Assembly: GCF_000013985.1 (NCBI RefSeq)
Contig: NC_008048.1
Span: 2,294,001-2,358,000, forward strand
Direction of reading: 5' to 3'
DNA from: Sphingopyxis alaskensis RB2256
GTDB lineage: Bacteria > Pseudomonadota > Alphaproteobacteria > Sphingomonadales > Sphingomonadaceae
DNA: 64,000 nucleotides
The position numbers and the translations under genes were made by a program. The first letter of the stretch is position 1; each line of letters opens with the position of its first letter. Below are positions 1 to 8,697 of the stretch, piece after piece. Below the pieces are notes generated by a model, which saw only the letters and a list, made by a program, of their open reading frames with translations, was not told the origin of the DNA and ran no database searches.

Positions 1-131
1 CAGCCCGGCGTGTCGGCCTTCGGATAGAAATAGACGACCAGCGGCGCGCCTTTCATCGCGGCCAGCTCGATCGCCGCGCCATCGGCGTCCGGAAGTTTCA
101 AATCGGGGATGGGGTCGCCGATCGCGATCAT
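1..131 (-). CDS. bcp: Thioredoxin-dependent thiol peroxidase (Bcp-type peroxiredoxin), 3'-truncated by window edge
   Basis: The first 43 residues are visible, starting MIAIGDPIPDLKLPD and reaching VVYFYPKADTPG, which is the Bcp/PrxQ lead-in to the peroxidatic cysteine; that cysteine falls just outside the window. Family members reduce hydrogen peroxide and organic or lipid hydroperoxides in the cytoplasm, using thioredoxin. The start codon shares an ATGA overlap with the stop of glnE upstream, so the two are very likely translationally coupled in one transcript. The rest of the gene is not in view, so completeness cannot be judged. Confidence 0.85.
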   Translation of the reverse strand, partial: MIAIGDPIPDLKLPDADGAAIELAAMKGAPLVVYFYPKADTPG

Positions 132-2845
132 GGCTGTTTCTCCTGCTCAGCGGGGGCGGCAGGCCGAATCGAGGCCCACCAGGCCGCAATCTCCTGCCGC
201 GCCGCATCGTGCGCGGCAAGCAGCTGCGGCCAGCCGGGTTCGCCGCACTGGCTCGCGACGAGTTGACGCGCGGCGGCGGTCGCGGGTTCCCCGTCGGGCG
301 CGGTCAGCCGCAGCATGACGAGCATCCGCGCGAGCAGACCGTGCGCGTTGCAGGTCGCGGCGGGCGCCAGCCCTTCGCTCGTCATGCAGGCGAGCGCCGA
401 GCCGATATTGGGGTCGTGGCATCGCCCGGTCGCAAGCTGCGTCACCTGCATCGCAAACTCGAGATCGACGAGCCCGCCGGGTCCACCCTTGATGTCGAGC
501 GGGCCCCGCGGCGGCTTGTGCGCGGCGATCTTGTCGCGCATCGCGGCGGCATCGCGTGCCACGGCGTCGTGATCGCGCGGCACGGCGAGCAGGTCGGCGA
601 TGATGCGTTGCAGCTCGGCACGCGCCGCATCCGATCCATAAACCGGCCGCGCGCGGAGCAGCGCCATATGCTCCCATGTCCACGCCTCCTCGTGCTGGTA
701 GCGCGCGAAGCTGTCGAGCGTGACGACGAGCGGGCCCTGCGCGCCTTGCGGGCGCAGCCGCGTATCGACATCATAAAGCTTGCCCGCCGCGGTCGGCACC
801 GACATCGCCGCCGTCACGCGCTGCGCGAGGCGGTTGTAATAGGTCGTCGCGCCAAGCGGGCGCGGGCCGTCCGATTCGGCAAGATGATCGCCGGTGAAAA
901 GATAGATGAGGTCGAGGTCGGAGGCATGGGTGAGCGCGCGCCCCCCAAGCCGCCCGAGCGCAAGCACGACCAGCTCGCTGCCCGGCACCCGCCCATGCGC
1001 CTCGACAAACTCGGCGACGGTCGCGTCGGCGAGCACCTGCAACGCCGCTTCGGCAAGCTCCGAATAGCCGCAGGCGATGGCGAGCGGGTCGTTCGCCCCG
1101 GCGATCAGCTGGACGCCATAGGCAAAGCGCCGCTCGCCGACGCGGTCGCGCACGCGGTCGAGCAAGCGTTCATAGTCGAGTCCCGCGAGCCCCGGCGCCC
1201 ATTCGGCGAGCAGGTCGGCCTTGTTCGCGGGCGCCTCGAACGCGCGCTTGTCGATCAGTCCCTCGATCAGTTCGGCGCGCGCGCCGAGCGCATCGGCCAG
1301 CGTCGGCGCAAGCGACAGGATGCGCGTCGCGATCTTCGCCAGTTCGGGCTGCGCCGCGAGCAGGTGGAAAAAGCCCACCGCGCTCGGCAGCCCCGCGACG
1401 AGCTTGTCGAAGCGCAGCAACGTCGCCTGCGGATCGGGCGCGGCGCCGATCGCGCGGACCAGTTCGGGGAGCAACGTCTCCAGCGCCTCGAGCGCCGCCG
1501 CGCTGCGCAGCGCGCGCAGCTTGCCGCCGCGCCATTCGGCGATGGTGCGCAGCGCCGCATCGGGCGGGTCGAACCCCGCTGCGGCCAGTTGGGGCGCCAG
1601 CGCGCCCTCGTCGCGCGGCAGCCCGGTCGTCGCGGCGCGTTCGGCGACCAGCCGATCGTAACAGGCGGCGACATCGGCGGTGACCGGTTCGAGCGCCGCG
1701 AGCAGCGCCGCGCCGTCGGTCAGCCCGTCGAGCCGCGCGACGGCGTCGAGCGCCGCGGCCTGCACCGGCAGGCCATGCGTCTGCTGGTCCTCGATCATCT
1801 GGAGCCGATGCTCGATGCGGCGCAGCGTCGCATAATGATCCGCCAGCCGCGCCGCGACATCGCCGTCGATTCGCCCCGCCGCGGCGAGCGCCGCGAGCGC
1901 GTCGACCGTCGCGGGCGCGCGCAGCGACGGGTCGCGCCCACCATAGATGAGCTGGTGAACCTGCGCGAAAAACTCGATCTCGCGGATGCCGCCGCGACCG
2001 CGTTTCAGGTCATAGCCGGGGCCGAACGCCTGCCCTTGCGCGAAATGATCGCGAATGCGGTCGCTCATCGCGCCGATTTCCTTGAGCTGGCGAAAATCGA
2101 GGCTGCGCCGCCAGATGAAGGGGTGGATCGCGGCGAGAAAATGCGCGCCGAGCGCACGGTCGCCCGCCGACGCGCGGCTGCGGATAAACGCCGCCTGCTC
2201 CCACGCCAGCGCTTCGGATTCATAATAGGATATGGCAGCGTTTTCGGACAGCACGATCGGCGTCACCTCGGGATGCGGGCGGAGCCGCAGGTCGACGCGC
2301 AGCACATGGCCGTCGGCGGTGCGCGCCGACAATATCTCGACCATCCGCCGCGCGATCCGCACCGCCGCCTCGTCGGGGTCGTCGCGCGACCGCCGGGGAA
2401 GGCTATCGGGGTCGAAGATCAGGATCGGGTCGATGTCCGACGAATAGTTGAGTTCGTGGCTGCCGAGCTTGCCGAGCGCGATCACCGCCAGCCCGCGCGA
2501 AGCCTCGCCCGGCACGCGCTCGGCAAAGGCCGCGGCGAGCGCGATATCGCAGGCCCGGTCGGCGAAATCGGACAGAAGCCGCGTCGTCTTCGCGACATCA
2601 TGCTCGCCCGACAGGTCGCCGAGCGCAAGCAGCAGGGCGATCCGCCCGCGCCATAGGCGAAGCGTGCGCATGATGTCGTCGTCGATCGCCGGCGGCGTCA
2701 CCGCGGCGAGCGCGGCATCGGTGCCATCGGCAAGGAAGCGCGTCGCATCTTCGGGGTTGAGTTCGGCCAGCCGCGCCAGAAACGGCGCGTTGGCGGTGAG
2801 TCGGTCGAGCGCCGATTGGCGGCTGGAAACGTCGGATGCAGTCAT
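128..2845 (-). CDS. glnE: Bifunctional glutamine synthetase adenylyltransferase / adenylyl-removing enzyme
   Basis: The 905-residue product has the usual GlnE length and duplicated plan. GlnE adds AMP to, or phosphorolytically removes it from, glutamine synthetase according to PII and glutamine status. The N-terminal nucleotidyltransferase half carries ALGKLGSHELNYSSDID near residue 125, and the C-terminal half repeats the signature as ALGRLGGRALTHASDLD near residue 630; the paired acidic residues (DID and DLD) bind the metal. A helical PII-responsive linker lies between them. The gene is downstream of phyR on the same strand, with a palindromic repeat in the gap, and overlaps bcp at its 3' end. 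Large open frames on the opposite strand are GC-rich shadows. Confidence 0.97.
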   Translation of the reverse strand: MTASDVSSRQSALDRLTANAPFLARLAELNPEDATRFLADGTDAALAAVTPPAIDDDIMRTLRLWRGRIALLLALGDLSGEHDVAKTTRLLSDFADRACDIALAAAFAERVPGEASRGLAVIALGKLGSHELNYSSDIDPILIFDPDSLPRRSRDDPDEAAVRIARRMVEILSARTADGHVLRVDLRLRPHPEVTPIVLSENAAISYYESEALAWEQAAFIRSRASAGDRALGAHFLAAIHPFIWRRSLDFRQLKEIGAMSDRIRDHFAQGQAFGPGYDLKRGRGGIREIEFFAQVHQLIYGGRDPSLRAPATVDALAALAAAGRIDGDVAARLADHYATLRRIEHRLQMIEDQQTHGLPVQAAALDAVARLDGLTDGAALLAALEPVTADVAACYDRLVAERAATTGLPRDEGALAPQLAAAGFDPPDAALRTIAEWRGGKLRALRSAAALEALETLLPELVRAIGAAPDPQATLLRFDKLVAGLPSAVGFFHLLAAQPELAKIATRILSLAPTLADALGARAELIEGLIDKRAFEAPANKADLLAEWAPGLAGLDYERLLDRVRDRVGERRFAYGVQLIAGANDPLAIACGYSELAEAALQVLADATVAEFVEAHGRVPGSELVVLALGRLGGRALTHASDLDLIYLFTGDHLAESDGPRPLGATTYYNRLAQRVTAAMSVPTAAGKLYDVDTRLRPQGAQGPLVVTLDSFARYQHEEAWTWEHMALLRARPVYGSDAARAELQRIIADLLAVPRDHDAVARDAAAMRDKIAAHKPPRGPLDIKGGPGGLVDLEFAMQVTQLATGRCHDPNIGSALACMTSEGLAPAATCNAHGLLARMLVMLRLTAPDGEPATAAARQLVASQCGEPGWPQLLAAHDAARQEIAAWWASIRPAAPAEQEKQP

Positions 2846-2893
2846 CGCGCGCTGCTATCGCCCGCGACCCGGCACGAGGCAAGACGGTTCCAC

Positions 2894-2984
2894 CGTCGCC
2901 CCCGCGAAGGCGGGGGCCGTTGGCAGTGCGTGCGCGGCCGCGCTGCGTCAACCGACGGCGGCTCCCGCCTTCGCGGGGGCGACG
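2894..2984. repeat. REP-like inverted repeat between phyR and glnE
   Basis: Two GC-rich arms, CGTCGCCCCCGCGAAGGCGG at 2894 and its near-exact reverse complement ending at 2984, flank about 45 bases. The arms also contain the small palindrome CCCGCGAAGGCGGG. The element fills most of the phyR-glnE gap and may terminate or attenuate transcription from phyR. No T-tract is seen, so it is called a repeat and not a terminator. Confidence 0.75.
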
Positions 2985-2990
2985 ATGGCT

Positions 2991-3785
2991 TCAGGCCGGA
3001 ACCGTGCTTTCGTCGAAGAACAGCACCTGCGAGATCGCCGCGCGCAGCGTCGCGGGCTGATAGGGCTTGGTCAGCAGGAAGGCCGGTTCGGGCCGGTCGC
3101 CGGTGAGCAGCCGTTCGGGGAAGGCGGTGATGAAAATCACGGGCAGCTTCACGTCCGACAGGATTTCCTGCACCGCCTCGATCCCCGAACTATTGTCGGC
3201 AAGCTGGATGTCGGCGAGCACAAGGCCGGGCTGGTGCTTCTGCGCGTCTTCGACCGCTTCGGCGTGGGTCGTCGCGACCGCGACGACATCATGGCCAAGG
3301 TCGCGGACGATCATTTCGATGTCCATCGCGATGATCGGTTCATCCTCGATGATCAGGATGCGCGCGCGCGTCTGGCGCTCGATCTCGTCGGTCGCGTCGT
3401 GGATCAGCGCGCGCACCGCTTCGGCGTCGCGGCCGATGATCCGGCCCGCGTCCTCGATGCCGAAGCCCTCGACCGCCGTAAGCAGCAAGGCCTGCCGCGC
3501 GAGCGACGGGATGCGGCGCAGCCGCGCGTCGGCGATCGCCATGTCGCCGCGCGCCCGCTCGCCGTCGGGGGGCGCCTGCTGCGCCATCAGACCGAAATTG
3601 TCATGCACCATCCGGTAAAGCTGGATGCGCAGATCGGCGTCGGGATCGATAGCGTCTGGGTTCGCGACAAGCGTTTCAAGCATCCGGGCCACAAGCGCGT
3701 CGCCGCTCTGCTGGTTCCCCGAAACGGACCGGCCATAGCGCCGCAGATAAGGAAGATGCGGCGCGATCGACTGACCCAAAGACAT
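2991..3785 (-). CDS. phyR: General stress response anti-anti-sigma factor PhyR
   Basis: The 264-residue protein has the PhyR plan: an N-terminal ECF-sigma-like domain (about 1-130, beginning MSLGQSIAPHLPYLRRYGRS) and a C-terminal receiver domain (about 141-258). The receiver shows the acidic pair E147-D148, the phosphoacceptor D192 in LVLADIQL, T220 and K240. When phosphorylated, PhyR uses its sigma-like domain to bind the anti-sigma factor NepR and release the sigma factor EcfG. It is divergent from nepR (3997), the usual alphaproteobacterial arrangement. No ecfG gene lies beside the pair here. No EcfG-type promoter reading toward phyR was seen in the intergenic region. Confidence 0.96.
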   Translation of the reverse strand: MSLGQSIAPHLPYLRRYGRSVSGNQQSGDALVARMLETLVANPDAIDPDADLRIQLYRMVHDNFGLMAQQAPPDGERARGDMAIADARLRRIPSLARQALLLTAVEGFGIEDAGRIIGRDAEAVRALIHDATDEIERQTRARILIIEDEPIIAMDIEMIVRDLGHDVVAVATTHAEAVEDAQKHQPGLVLADIQLADNSSGIEAVQEILSDVKLPVIFITAFPERLLTGDRPEPAFLLTKPYQPATLRAAISQVLFFDESTVPA

Positions 3786-3887
3786 AGACTACCTCCTGAA
3801 AACCGCGCAAATGCTGGCCAGATTGTACGGAACACGGACAGGCTTGCAGCGCCGCCCCCATTCGCGCTCGATATAATCCAACACAAG

Positions 3888-3912
3888 GGAACGACTTAAC
3901 GTGAAAATGGTT
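3888..3912 (+). promoter_or_regulatory. Candidate EcfG-type (general stress sigma) promoter for nepR
   Basis: GGAAC at 3888-3892 is followed after 16 bases by GGTT at 3909-3912. The alphaproteobacterial EcfG consensus is GGAAC-N16/17-CGTT, so 8 of 9 fixed positions match. It points toward nepR, whose start is 85 bases downstream. This would give the known autoregulation of the stress module. Inference from motif only. Confidence 0.55.
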
Positions 3913-3996
3913 TCATGGGAAAGAAACAAACACGCCATTGCGCTTTGGTGTGTGCGCGGTTAGCAAAAGGCCCCATGTCGAGCGGATGCACTTATA

Positions 3997-4167
3997 ATGA
4001 CGTCTAAAACCGGTTCGCCCCGCGGCGAGACATCCGGAAAGGACGTCGGCAAGAAATTTTCCGCCAGGGGACAGGACGTCAATGGCGCCCTGCGCAGGGC
4101 GTATGAATCAACGGTTGACGAGGCGATTCCGCAGTCGTTGCTCGACCTGCTCGGCAAGCTCGACTGA
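3997..4167 (+). CDS. nepR: Anti-sigma factor NepR (small, 56 aa)
   Basis: This short gene encodes 56 residues ending in LRRAYESTVDEAIPQSLLDL and then LGKLD, which is the conserved NepR helix pair that grips EcfG or PhyR. NepR holds the general stress sigma factor inactive until phosphorylated PhyR displaces it. The N-terminal 25 residues are basic and probably disordered, as in the family. The ATG at 3997 gives the full conserved block. It is divergent from phyR. Its stop abuts the convergent tgt stop: TGA at 4165-4167 and the complementary TCA at 4168-4170 form TGATCA. In many alphaproteobacteria ecfG follows nepR; here tgt does, so ecfG must be elsewhere in the genome. Confidence 0.93.
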   Translation: MTSKTGSPRGETSGKDVGKKFSARGQDVNGALRRAYESTVDEAIPQSLLDLLGKLD

Positions 4168-5295
4168 TCAGGCGCGACGATAGCGCGCGGCAAAATCGGA
4201 CCGGAACGCCGCGAAACGCCCCGTGGTGATCGCGTCGCGCATCGCCTGCATCAGATCCTGATAAAAATGAATGTTATGCTGGGTCATCAGCATCGCGCCG
4301 AGCATTTCGCCGGCGCGGACGAGGTGATGCAGATAGCCGCGCGACCAGATCGTGCAGACGGGACAGCCGCACGACGCATCGAGCGGTTCCTGATCGTCGG
4401 CGAATTTGGCGTTGCGGATGTTGAGCGGACCGTCCCACGTGAACGCCTGGCCGTTGCGGCCCGACCGGGTCGGCAGCACGCAATCGAACATGTCGACCCC
4501 GCGCGCGACCGCGCCGACCAGATCGTCGGGCTTGCCAACGCCCATCAGATAGCGCGGACGGTCGGCGGGCAGCTGCGCCGGTGCAAAGTCGAGCACGCCG
4601 AACATCGCCGCCTGCCCCTCGCCCACCGCCAGGCCACCGATCGCATAGCCGTCGAAGCCGATGTCGATGAGCGTCGCGGCCGAGCGCGCACGCAATTTTT
4701 CGTCGAGCGAGCCCTGCTGGATGCCGAACAGCGCCGATCGCGCCGCATGCTCCTCCCCCGCGTCGAAGCCCGCGCGGCTGCGCGCCGCCCAGCGCATCGA
4801 GCGTTCCATGCTCGCCTCGGCACGCCGGGCGTCCACCCCGGCGGGCGGGCATTCGTCGAACGCCATCACGATGTCGCTGCCGAGCAGCCGCTGGATTTCC
4901 ATCGAGCGTTCGGGGGTGAGCATGTGGCGCGATCCGTCGAGATGGCTCTTGAACGCGACGCCCTCTTCGCTCTGCTTGGTCAGCGCCGACAGGCTCATCA
5001 CCTGATAACCACCGCTGTCGGTCAGGATCGGGCGGTCCCAGCCCATGAACTTGTGAAGGCCGCCGAACCGCGCCATGCGTTCGGCAGTGGGCCGCAGCAT
5101 CAGATGATAGGTGTTGCCGAGGATGATGTCGGCGCCCGCCGCGCGCACCTCGGCGGGGCGCATCGCCTTCACCGTCGCCGCCGTGCCGACGGGCATGAAG
5201 GCAGGGGTGCGGATTTCGCCGCGCTGCATGGCGATCACGCCTGCGCGCGCGGCGCCGTCGGTCGCGGAGATGGAAAAGGCGAATCTTGGCTTCAT
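4168..5295 (-). CDS. tgt: tRNA-guanine transglycosylase
   Basis: The 375-residue product exchanges guanine 34 of GUN-anticodon tRNAs for the queuosine precursor preQ1. Visible family motifs include the substrate-binding [11 protein letters not shown] (around D93), [15 protein letters not shown], the [16 protein letters not shown] block with the nucleophilic aspartate, and the C-terminal zinc site [17 protein letters not shown]. Length is normal. queA, acting later in the same pathway, is 5 kb away on the same strand. The gene is convergent with nepR with no spacer. A large palindromic region lies upstream of its start. Confidence 0.97.
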   Translation of the reverse strand: MKPRFAFSISATDGAARAGVIAMQRGEIRTPAFMPVGTAATVKAMRPAEVRAAGADIILGNTYHLMLRPTAERMARFGGLHKFMGWDRPILTDSGGYQVMSLSALTKQSEEGVAFKSHLDGSRHMLTPERSMEIQRLLGSDIVMAFDECPPAGVDARRAEASMERSMRWAARSRAGFDAGEEHAARSALFGIQQGSLDEKLRARSAATLIDIGFDGYAIGGLAVGEGQAAMFGVLDFAPAQLPADRPRYLMGVGKPDDLVGAVARGVDMFDCVLPTRSGRNGQAFTWDGPLNIRNAKFADDQEPLDASCGCPVCTIWSRGYLHHLVRAGEMLGAMLMTQHNIHFYQDLMQAMRDAITTGRFAAFRSDFAARYRRA

Positions 5296-5344
5296 CGCGC
5301 GCGCCTATGGCGGGCGGGAACGCGAAAGTCGAGGCGGACAAAAA

Positions 5345-5474
5345 AGCCCCTCCCCTTCAGGGGGAGGGGTTGGGGTGGGGGCCATCGGCCTTGCGCAAGG
5401 CCGATGGCCCCCACCCGCTGCGACTAAGCCAGCAAGCTGGCAAGTCTCGCTGCCCTCCCCTGAAGGGGAGGGCT
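5345..5474. repeat. Nested palindrome: outer GC-rich arms around a perfect 44-base palindrome
   Basis: Outer arms (5345-5369 and 5452-5474) share the AGCCC..CTCCCCTTCAGGGG pattern in inverted orientation. Inside lies a perfect palindrome at 5373-5416 centred on TTGCGCAA, with 22-base arms and no loop. It sits between tgt and the hemerythrin gene, both on the minus strand. The outer-arm sequence recurs at 13371 and 36574, so this belongs to a dispersed repeat family. It would extrude as a cruciform or fold strongly in RNA. Confidence 0.8.
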
Positions 5475-5481
5475 TATAGCC

Positions 5482-5970
5482 CTAATCCCGCGCGTGTTCG
5501 CTTGAAGGCTCCTCTTCGGCCGCCTTGGCCTTTTCCCTCGGCTTTTCCTTTTCGAAAATCTTGATCAGTTCCTTCTTGCGCGCGTCGGACAAGTCCTTTT
5601 CCGCCGCGGGGAACATCTCTTGCTCCTCCTCGTCGATATGGTGGAGGTAACGGTCCTTCATCGTGCGGAAGCGCGTCAGCCAGCCGCTCGACGCAAAATC
5701 CATCTCGTATAATTCGGTCAGGAAATCCTCGATCTCCTTATGCTCGGCAACGCTGTGCTGCGCCTCGTCGCGCAGGTCGGGGTCGGCGAGCATCGTCGCA
5801 TAGAGCGACATTTCCTCCGACGCGGCGTGCGCCGTCACCTCGACGCGGAACGCCTCGAACAGCGTCCGGCGCTCATCGCTGTCGCCGTGGGTCGCGTCGA
5901 TCTTGTCGAGCAGCTCGCGGTGGCGATCGTGATCGGCTTTCAGCCGCGCAAAGATTCTGGTTTCGGCCAT
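5482..5970 (-). CDS. Hemerythrin HHE-domain protein
   Basis: The 162-residue soluble protein has the histidine/acid pattern of hemerythrin-like four-helix bundles: KADHDRHRELLDKIDATH near the N-terminus, HAASEE, HSVAEHKEIEDFL and HHIDEEEQEMFP. These ligate a di-iron centre that binds oxygen or nitric oxide, or buffers iron. The C-terminal tail is lysine- and glutamate-rich and probably disordered. In alphaproteobacteria such genes often respond to general or oxidative stress, and phyR/nepR lie 2 kb away, but no EcfG motif was found upstream. Exact function is unassigned. Confidence 0.88.
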   Translation of the reverse strand: MAETRIFARLKADHDRHRELLDKIDATHGDSDERRTLFEAFRVEVTAHAASEEMSLYATMLADPDLRDEAQHSVAEHKEIEDFLTELYEMDFASSGWLTRFRTMKDRYLHHIDEEEQEMFPAAEKDLSDARKKELIKIFEKEKPREKAKAAEEEPSSEHARD

Positions 5971-6033
5971 TATCGTCTCCGTCCGTTTAGCGGGTCGAAG
6001 ACAGAACGAAGCGCCAGGCGTCGGGTTCCTGTG

Positions 6034-8223
6034 TCAGGCGGCTTTCCAGTCGCTCGTCGTCGTAAAGGCCGGCAATGCCAGCGCGCTCGTCTGCTGCGCC
6101 GCGGCGGCGATCAGATAGGGCGATACGCGGTGACGCGTGCAAAGCCCGCCATTGCCGTCGCTGACCATCGTCTGTTCGAACTCGATGCCCTGCTGGTGCT
6201 TCATCGACCGGCGCACCGTCGCGGTGACGAGCTGTCCCTCGCCGAAATCGATCACGAAGCGCGTACCGACGGGCACATCCAAAATGCCCTCGATGAACGC
6301 CCCGGTCGCCGACAGGTTGCGGATGACGACGGCGTAGCGGTGATTGTCGTGGATCGCGCCAACCTTGCGGAACAGCGACAAGCGGTCGTTGCGCTGACGC
6401 GCCGGACCCGACGGCTTGATCGTCCAGACGCCGGCCTCGGTATGACCGACCAGGTCGGCACAAGGCACGGGTCGCGAGTAGACATAGCCCTGGACATGGC
6501 TGACGTTGAGCTTGCGGACGAGATCGAGCTGGTCGAGCGATTCGATGCCCTCGGCGGTCGTTTCCATATCGAGCGCCTCGGCCAGCGCGACGATCGCGGC
6601 AATGATCGCACTGTTGCGCGACCCCGGTTCGGTCGCCCCGCGCACGAAACTCTGGTCGATCTTGATCTTGTCGAACGGCGCCGATTGCAGATAGGCAAGC
6701 GACGAATAGCCCGTGCCGAAATCGTCGAGCGCCAGCCGCACGCCCAGCCCCTTCAGCGCCTTGAACATCCGGTTCGCTTCCGCCGTGTCGCCCAGAAACA
6801 CGCTTTCGGTGATCTCCAGTTCGAGCCGGTCCGGCGACAGCCCGCTGGCCGCCAGCGCCTTGGCGACGACCTTGGGCAGTTCGGGATTGGCGAACTGGAT
6901 CGGCGAGACATTGACCGCAACGCGCATCTCGCCCGGCCAGCCCGCGGCATCCTCGCATGCCTTCCTCAGCACCCATTCGCCGAGCGGCCAGATAAGATTG
7001 GCTTCTTCGGCGATCGGGATGAACAGTGCGGGCGAAATCGCCCCGCGGTCGCGGTGGGTCCAGCGGATCAGCGCCTCGACCCCGGTCACCATGTTCGACC
7101 TGGCGTTGACGACGGGCTGGTAAGCGAGCGCAATCTCGCCGCGAGCCAGCGCGTCGCGCAGATCTTCCTCCAGCGCGCGCCGGTCTTCGGCCGCCTGGTG
7201 CAGGTCGCTCGAATAAAAGGCGAAGCGGCCGCAGCCATTGCCTTTCGCCGCATAGAGCGCAAGGTCGGCGTTGCGGACCAGATCGTCGCTGCTCTGCCCG
7301 TCGAACGGCGCGATCGCGACGCCAACCGACGCGCCGATGATGCAGCGGCTGCCCTCGACCGAATAGGGTTGCGACAGGCTGGCGATGATGTCGGCCGCCA
7401 TGTCGCCCAGCTTGCCGCGATCGTCGATGTCGGGAAGGATGATCTGGAACTCGTCGCCGCCCAATCGGCTGACCATTTCCTTGTCGCCGACGAACTTGAG
7501 CAGCCGTTCGGCGACCTGTTTAAGCAGCGCGTCGCCGGCCGGATGACCGAGCGTGTCGTTGACCTGCTTGAAGCGGTCGAGGTCGAGCAGCATGATCGCG
7601 CACGAGCGCTGCTGCTGCGCAAAAGCGGCGAGCGTCGCGTCGAGTTTTTTCGAGATGTTGAAGCGGTTGGCGAGGCCGGTGAGCGAATCATAGAGCGCAA
7701 GCCGCGACGCATCCTCGGCCGAGCGGCGCTGCGCGGTGATGTCGGTGCCGCTGCCGCGATAGCCGGTGAACTGGCCGTCCGCATCATATTGCGGCCGCCC
7801 CGATATCGCCCACCAGCGATCACCGCCCTCGAAGGCGCCGCGCAGCGGCAGGTCGTCGAACGCCGACTGGCGCGTGAGCAGGAACCGCAAGGTGCGCTGA
7901 CGCTCGCCATGGCTGTCGGCGGGCAGGAAGAGGTCCGTCAAGGGCGTGCCCAGCAACGCCGCCGCCGAGCGACCCATCGTCCGCGCCACCACGTCGGTGA
8001 TATAGGTAAGCCGACCATCGGCGTCGGTCGACCAGAACCAGCCGCGCCCGCTTTCTTCGTAATTCTGGAGGAGAAGCAGCGCCTCGCGCGTTTGCAGGTT
8101 CGCTGCGGCGTCGCCGCGGCGCCGGGTCGCGCGCGACCCGATTCGACCGAAAAAGCCGCGCGGGCCTTCGTCGACGCCGTGCCCCCCCTGCTCGCCCGGC
8201 GCTGTCCGCGATGGCATGTCCAT
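6034..8223 (-). CDS. PAS-GGDEF-EAL-PilZ c-di-GMP turnover protein
   Basis: The 729-residue protein has no obvious membrane segment. It shows a PAS sensor (about 55-165), a diguanylate cyclase domain with intact GGDEF at 255-259 but no RxxD inhibitory site in the usual place, a phosphodiesterase domain with EAL at 383-385 plus DDFGTGYSS, KIKIDQSFV and AEGIES, and a C-terminal PilZ domain with NLSATGAFIEG. Both catalytic domains keep their key residues, so it could make or break c-di-GMP, with PAS input and PilZ feedback. A divergent PilZ-XRE gene follows across an inverted-repeat element. No other enzyme of this type is in the window. Which activity dominates cannot be read from sequence. Confidence 0.93.
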   Translation of the reverse strand: MDMPSRTAPGEQGGHGVDEGPRGFFGRIGSRATRRRGDAAANLQTREALLLLQNYEESGRGWFWSTDADGRLTYITDVVARTMGRSAAALLGTPLTDLFLPADSHGERQRTLRFLLTRQSAFDDLPLRGAFEGGDRWWAISGRPQYDADGQFTGYRGSGTDITAQRRSAEDASRLALYDSLTGLANRFNISKKLDATLAAFAQQQRSCAIMLLDLDRFKQVNDTLGHPAGDALLKQVAERLLKFVGDKEMVSRLGGDEFQIILPDIDDRGKLGDMAADIIASLSQPYSVEGSRCIIGASVGVAIAPFDGQSSDDLVRNADLALYAAKGNGCGRFAFYSSDLHQAAEDRRALEEDLRDALARGEIALAYQPVVNARSNMVTGVEALIRWTHRDRGAISPALFIPIAEEANLIWPLGEWVLRKACEDAAGWPGEMRVAVNVSPIQFANPELPKVVAKALAASGLSPDRLELEITESVFLGDTAEANRMFKALKGLGVRLALDDFGTGYSSLAYLQSAPFDKIKIDQSFVRGATEPGSRNSAIIAAIVALAEALDMETTAEGIESLDQLDLVRKLNVSHVQGYVYSRPVPCADLVGHTEAGVWTIKPSGPARQRNDRLSLFRKVGAIHDNHRYAVVIRNLSATGAFIEGILDVPVGTRFVIDFGEGQLVTATVRRSMKHQQGIEFEQTMVSDGNGGLCTRHRVSPYLIAAAAQQTSALALPAFTTTSDWKAA

Positions 8224-8295
8224 TCAGCAAACTCTTCGGTCTGATCCCCAGTCCGGCCGCTATGCCGACAATGCCTTGCCAGAGAGTAAATATCG

Positions 8296-8562
8296 AGAGC
8301 GGCGTGCTGTATATCTGATTCACCGAGACGGAGCCGATTTTGGCCCAGCGCGAGAAGAGAGGAGGGAGCCATGCTCTCGCATAGTGGCCGACGATCGACG
8401 CTGCGCTGGGCAAAAATCGGCCCGCCGCCTGCCGTTGCGTGAGGAAGCATCTCGGCCTTCGTCGCGCTGCCTGTCCGGATAACCAGCCCGGCCTGCACAA
8501 CGCTCCTCGCCGAGACGCTTCCTGACGCAATCCCGGTGGGTCAGATATACGGAACGCCGCTC
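8296..8562. mobile_element. MITE-like element with imperfect 28-bp terminal inverted repeats
   Basis: The ends GAGCGGCGTGCTGTATATCT (from 8297) and, read inward from 8562, GAGCGGCGTTCCGTATATCT are inverted repeats that stay alike for about 28 bases. Inside are further inverted segments, GCCGATTTTGGCCCAGCGC (about 8334) against a one-mismatch partner near 8403, and a second pair around 8437 and 8525. No open frame of its own is credible. No clear target duplication was found. It occupies the whole divergent promoter region between the GGDEF-EAL gene and the PilZ-XRE gene. Confidence 0.65.
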
Positions 8563-8697
8563 CAAGTGTTTGTTCCGAAACGCGACAGCAGGGTTTTACG
8601 GCAGGACAGGTGCATGGTGAACCTGCCGCTTTTTTCGGTCGGCCCGGCGCGCCGAATTAACCCTGTGTCGAAGCAGGATGTTAAGGCTGTGGTCTTG

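Noticed and set aside
209..2656. Open frame of 815 codons opposite glnE
   Set aside because: It is the antisense shadow of a high-GC gene; composition is Arg/Ala-rich with no domain, while glnE on the other strand is fully conserved.
3821..3855. Second EcfG-like promoter (GGAAC at 3829) near phyR
   Set aside because: The expected -10 position reads CGCC, not CGTT, and its direction is toward nepR, which already has a better candidate.
5345..5474. Possible CRISPR array from repeated GC-rich units
   Set aside because: The units are inverted, not direct, with no regular spacers; no cas genes are present.
5740..8244. Open frame of 834 codons opposite the GGDEF-EAL gene
   Set aside because: Shadow frame in a GC-rich gene; the minus-strand product has four intact domains.
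8536..8697. N-terminal extension of the PilZ-XRE protein from GTG 8536
   Set aside because: The codons lie in the MITE end and intergenic DNA, have no conservation-like pattern, and no ribosome site precedes the GTG.
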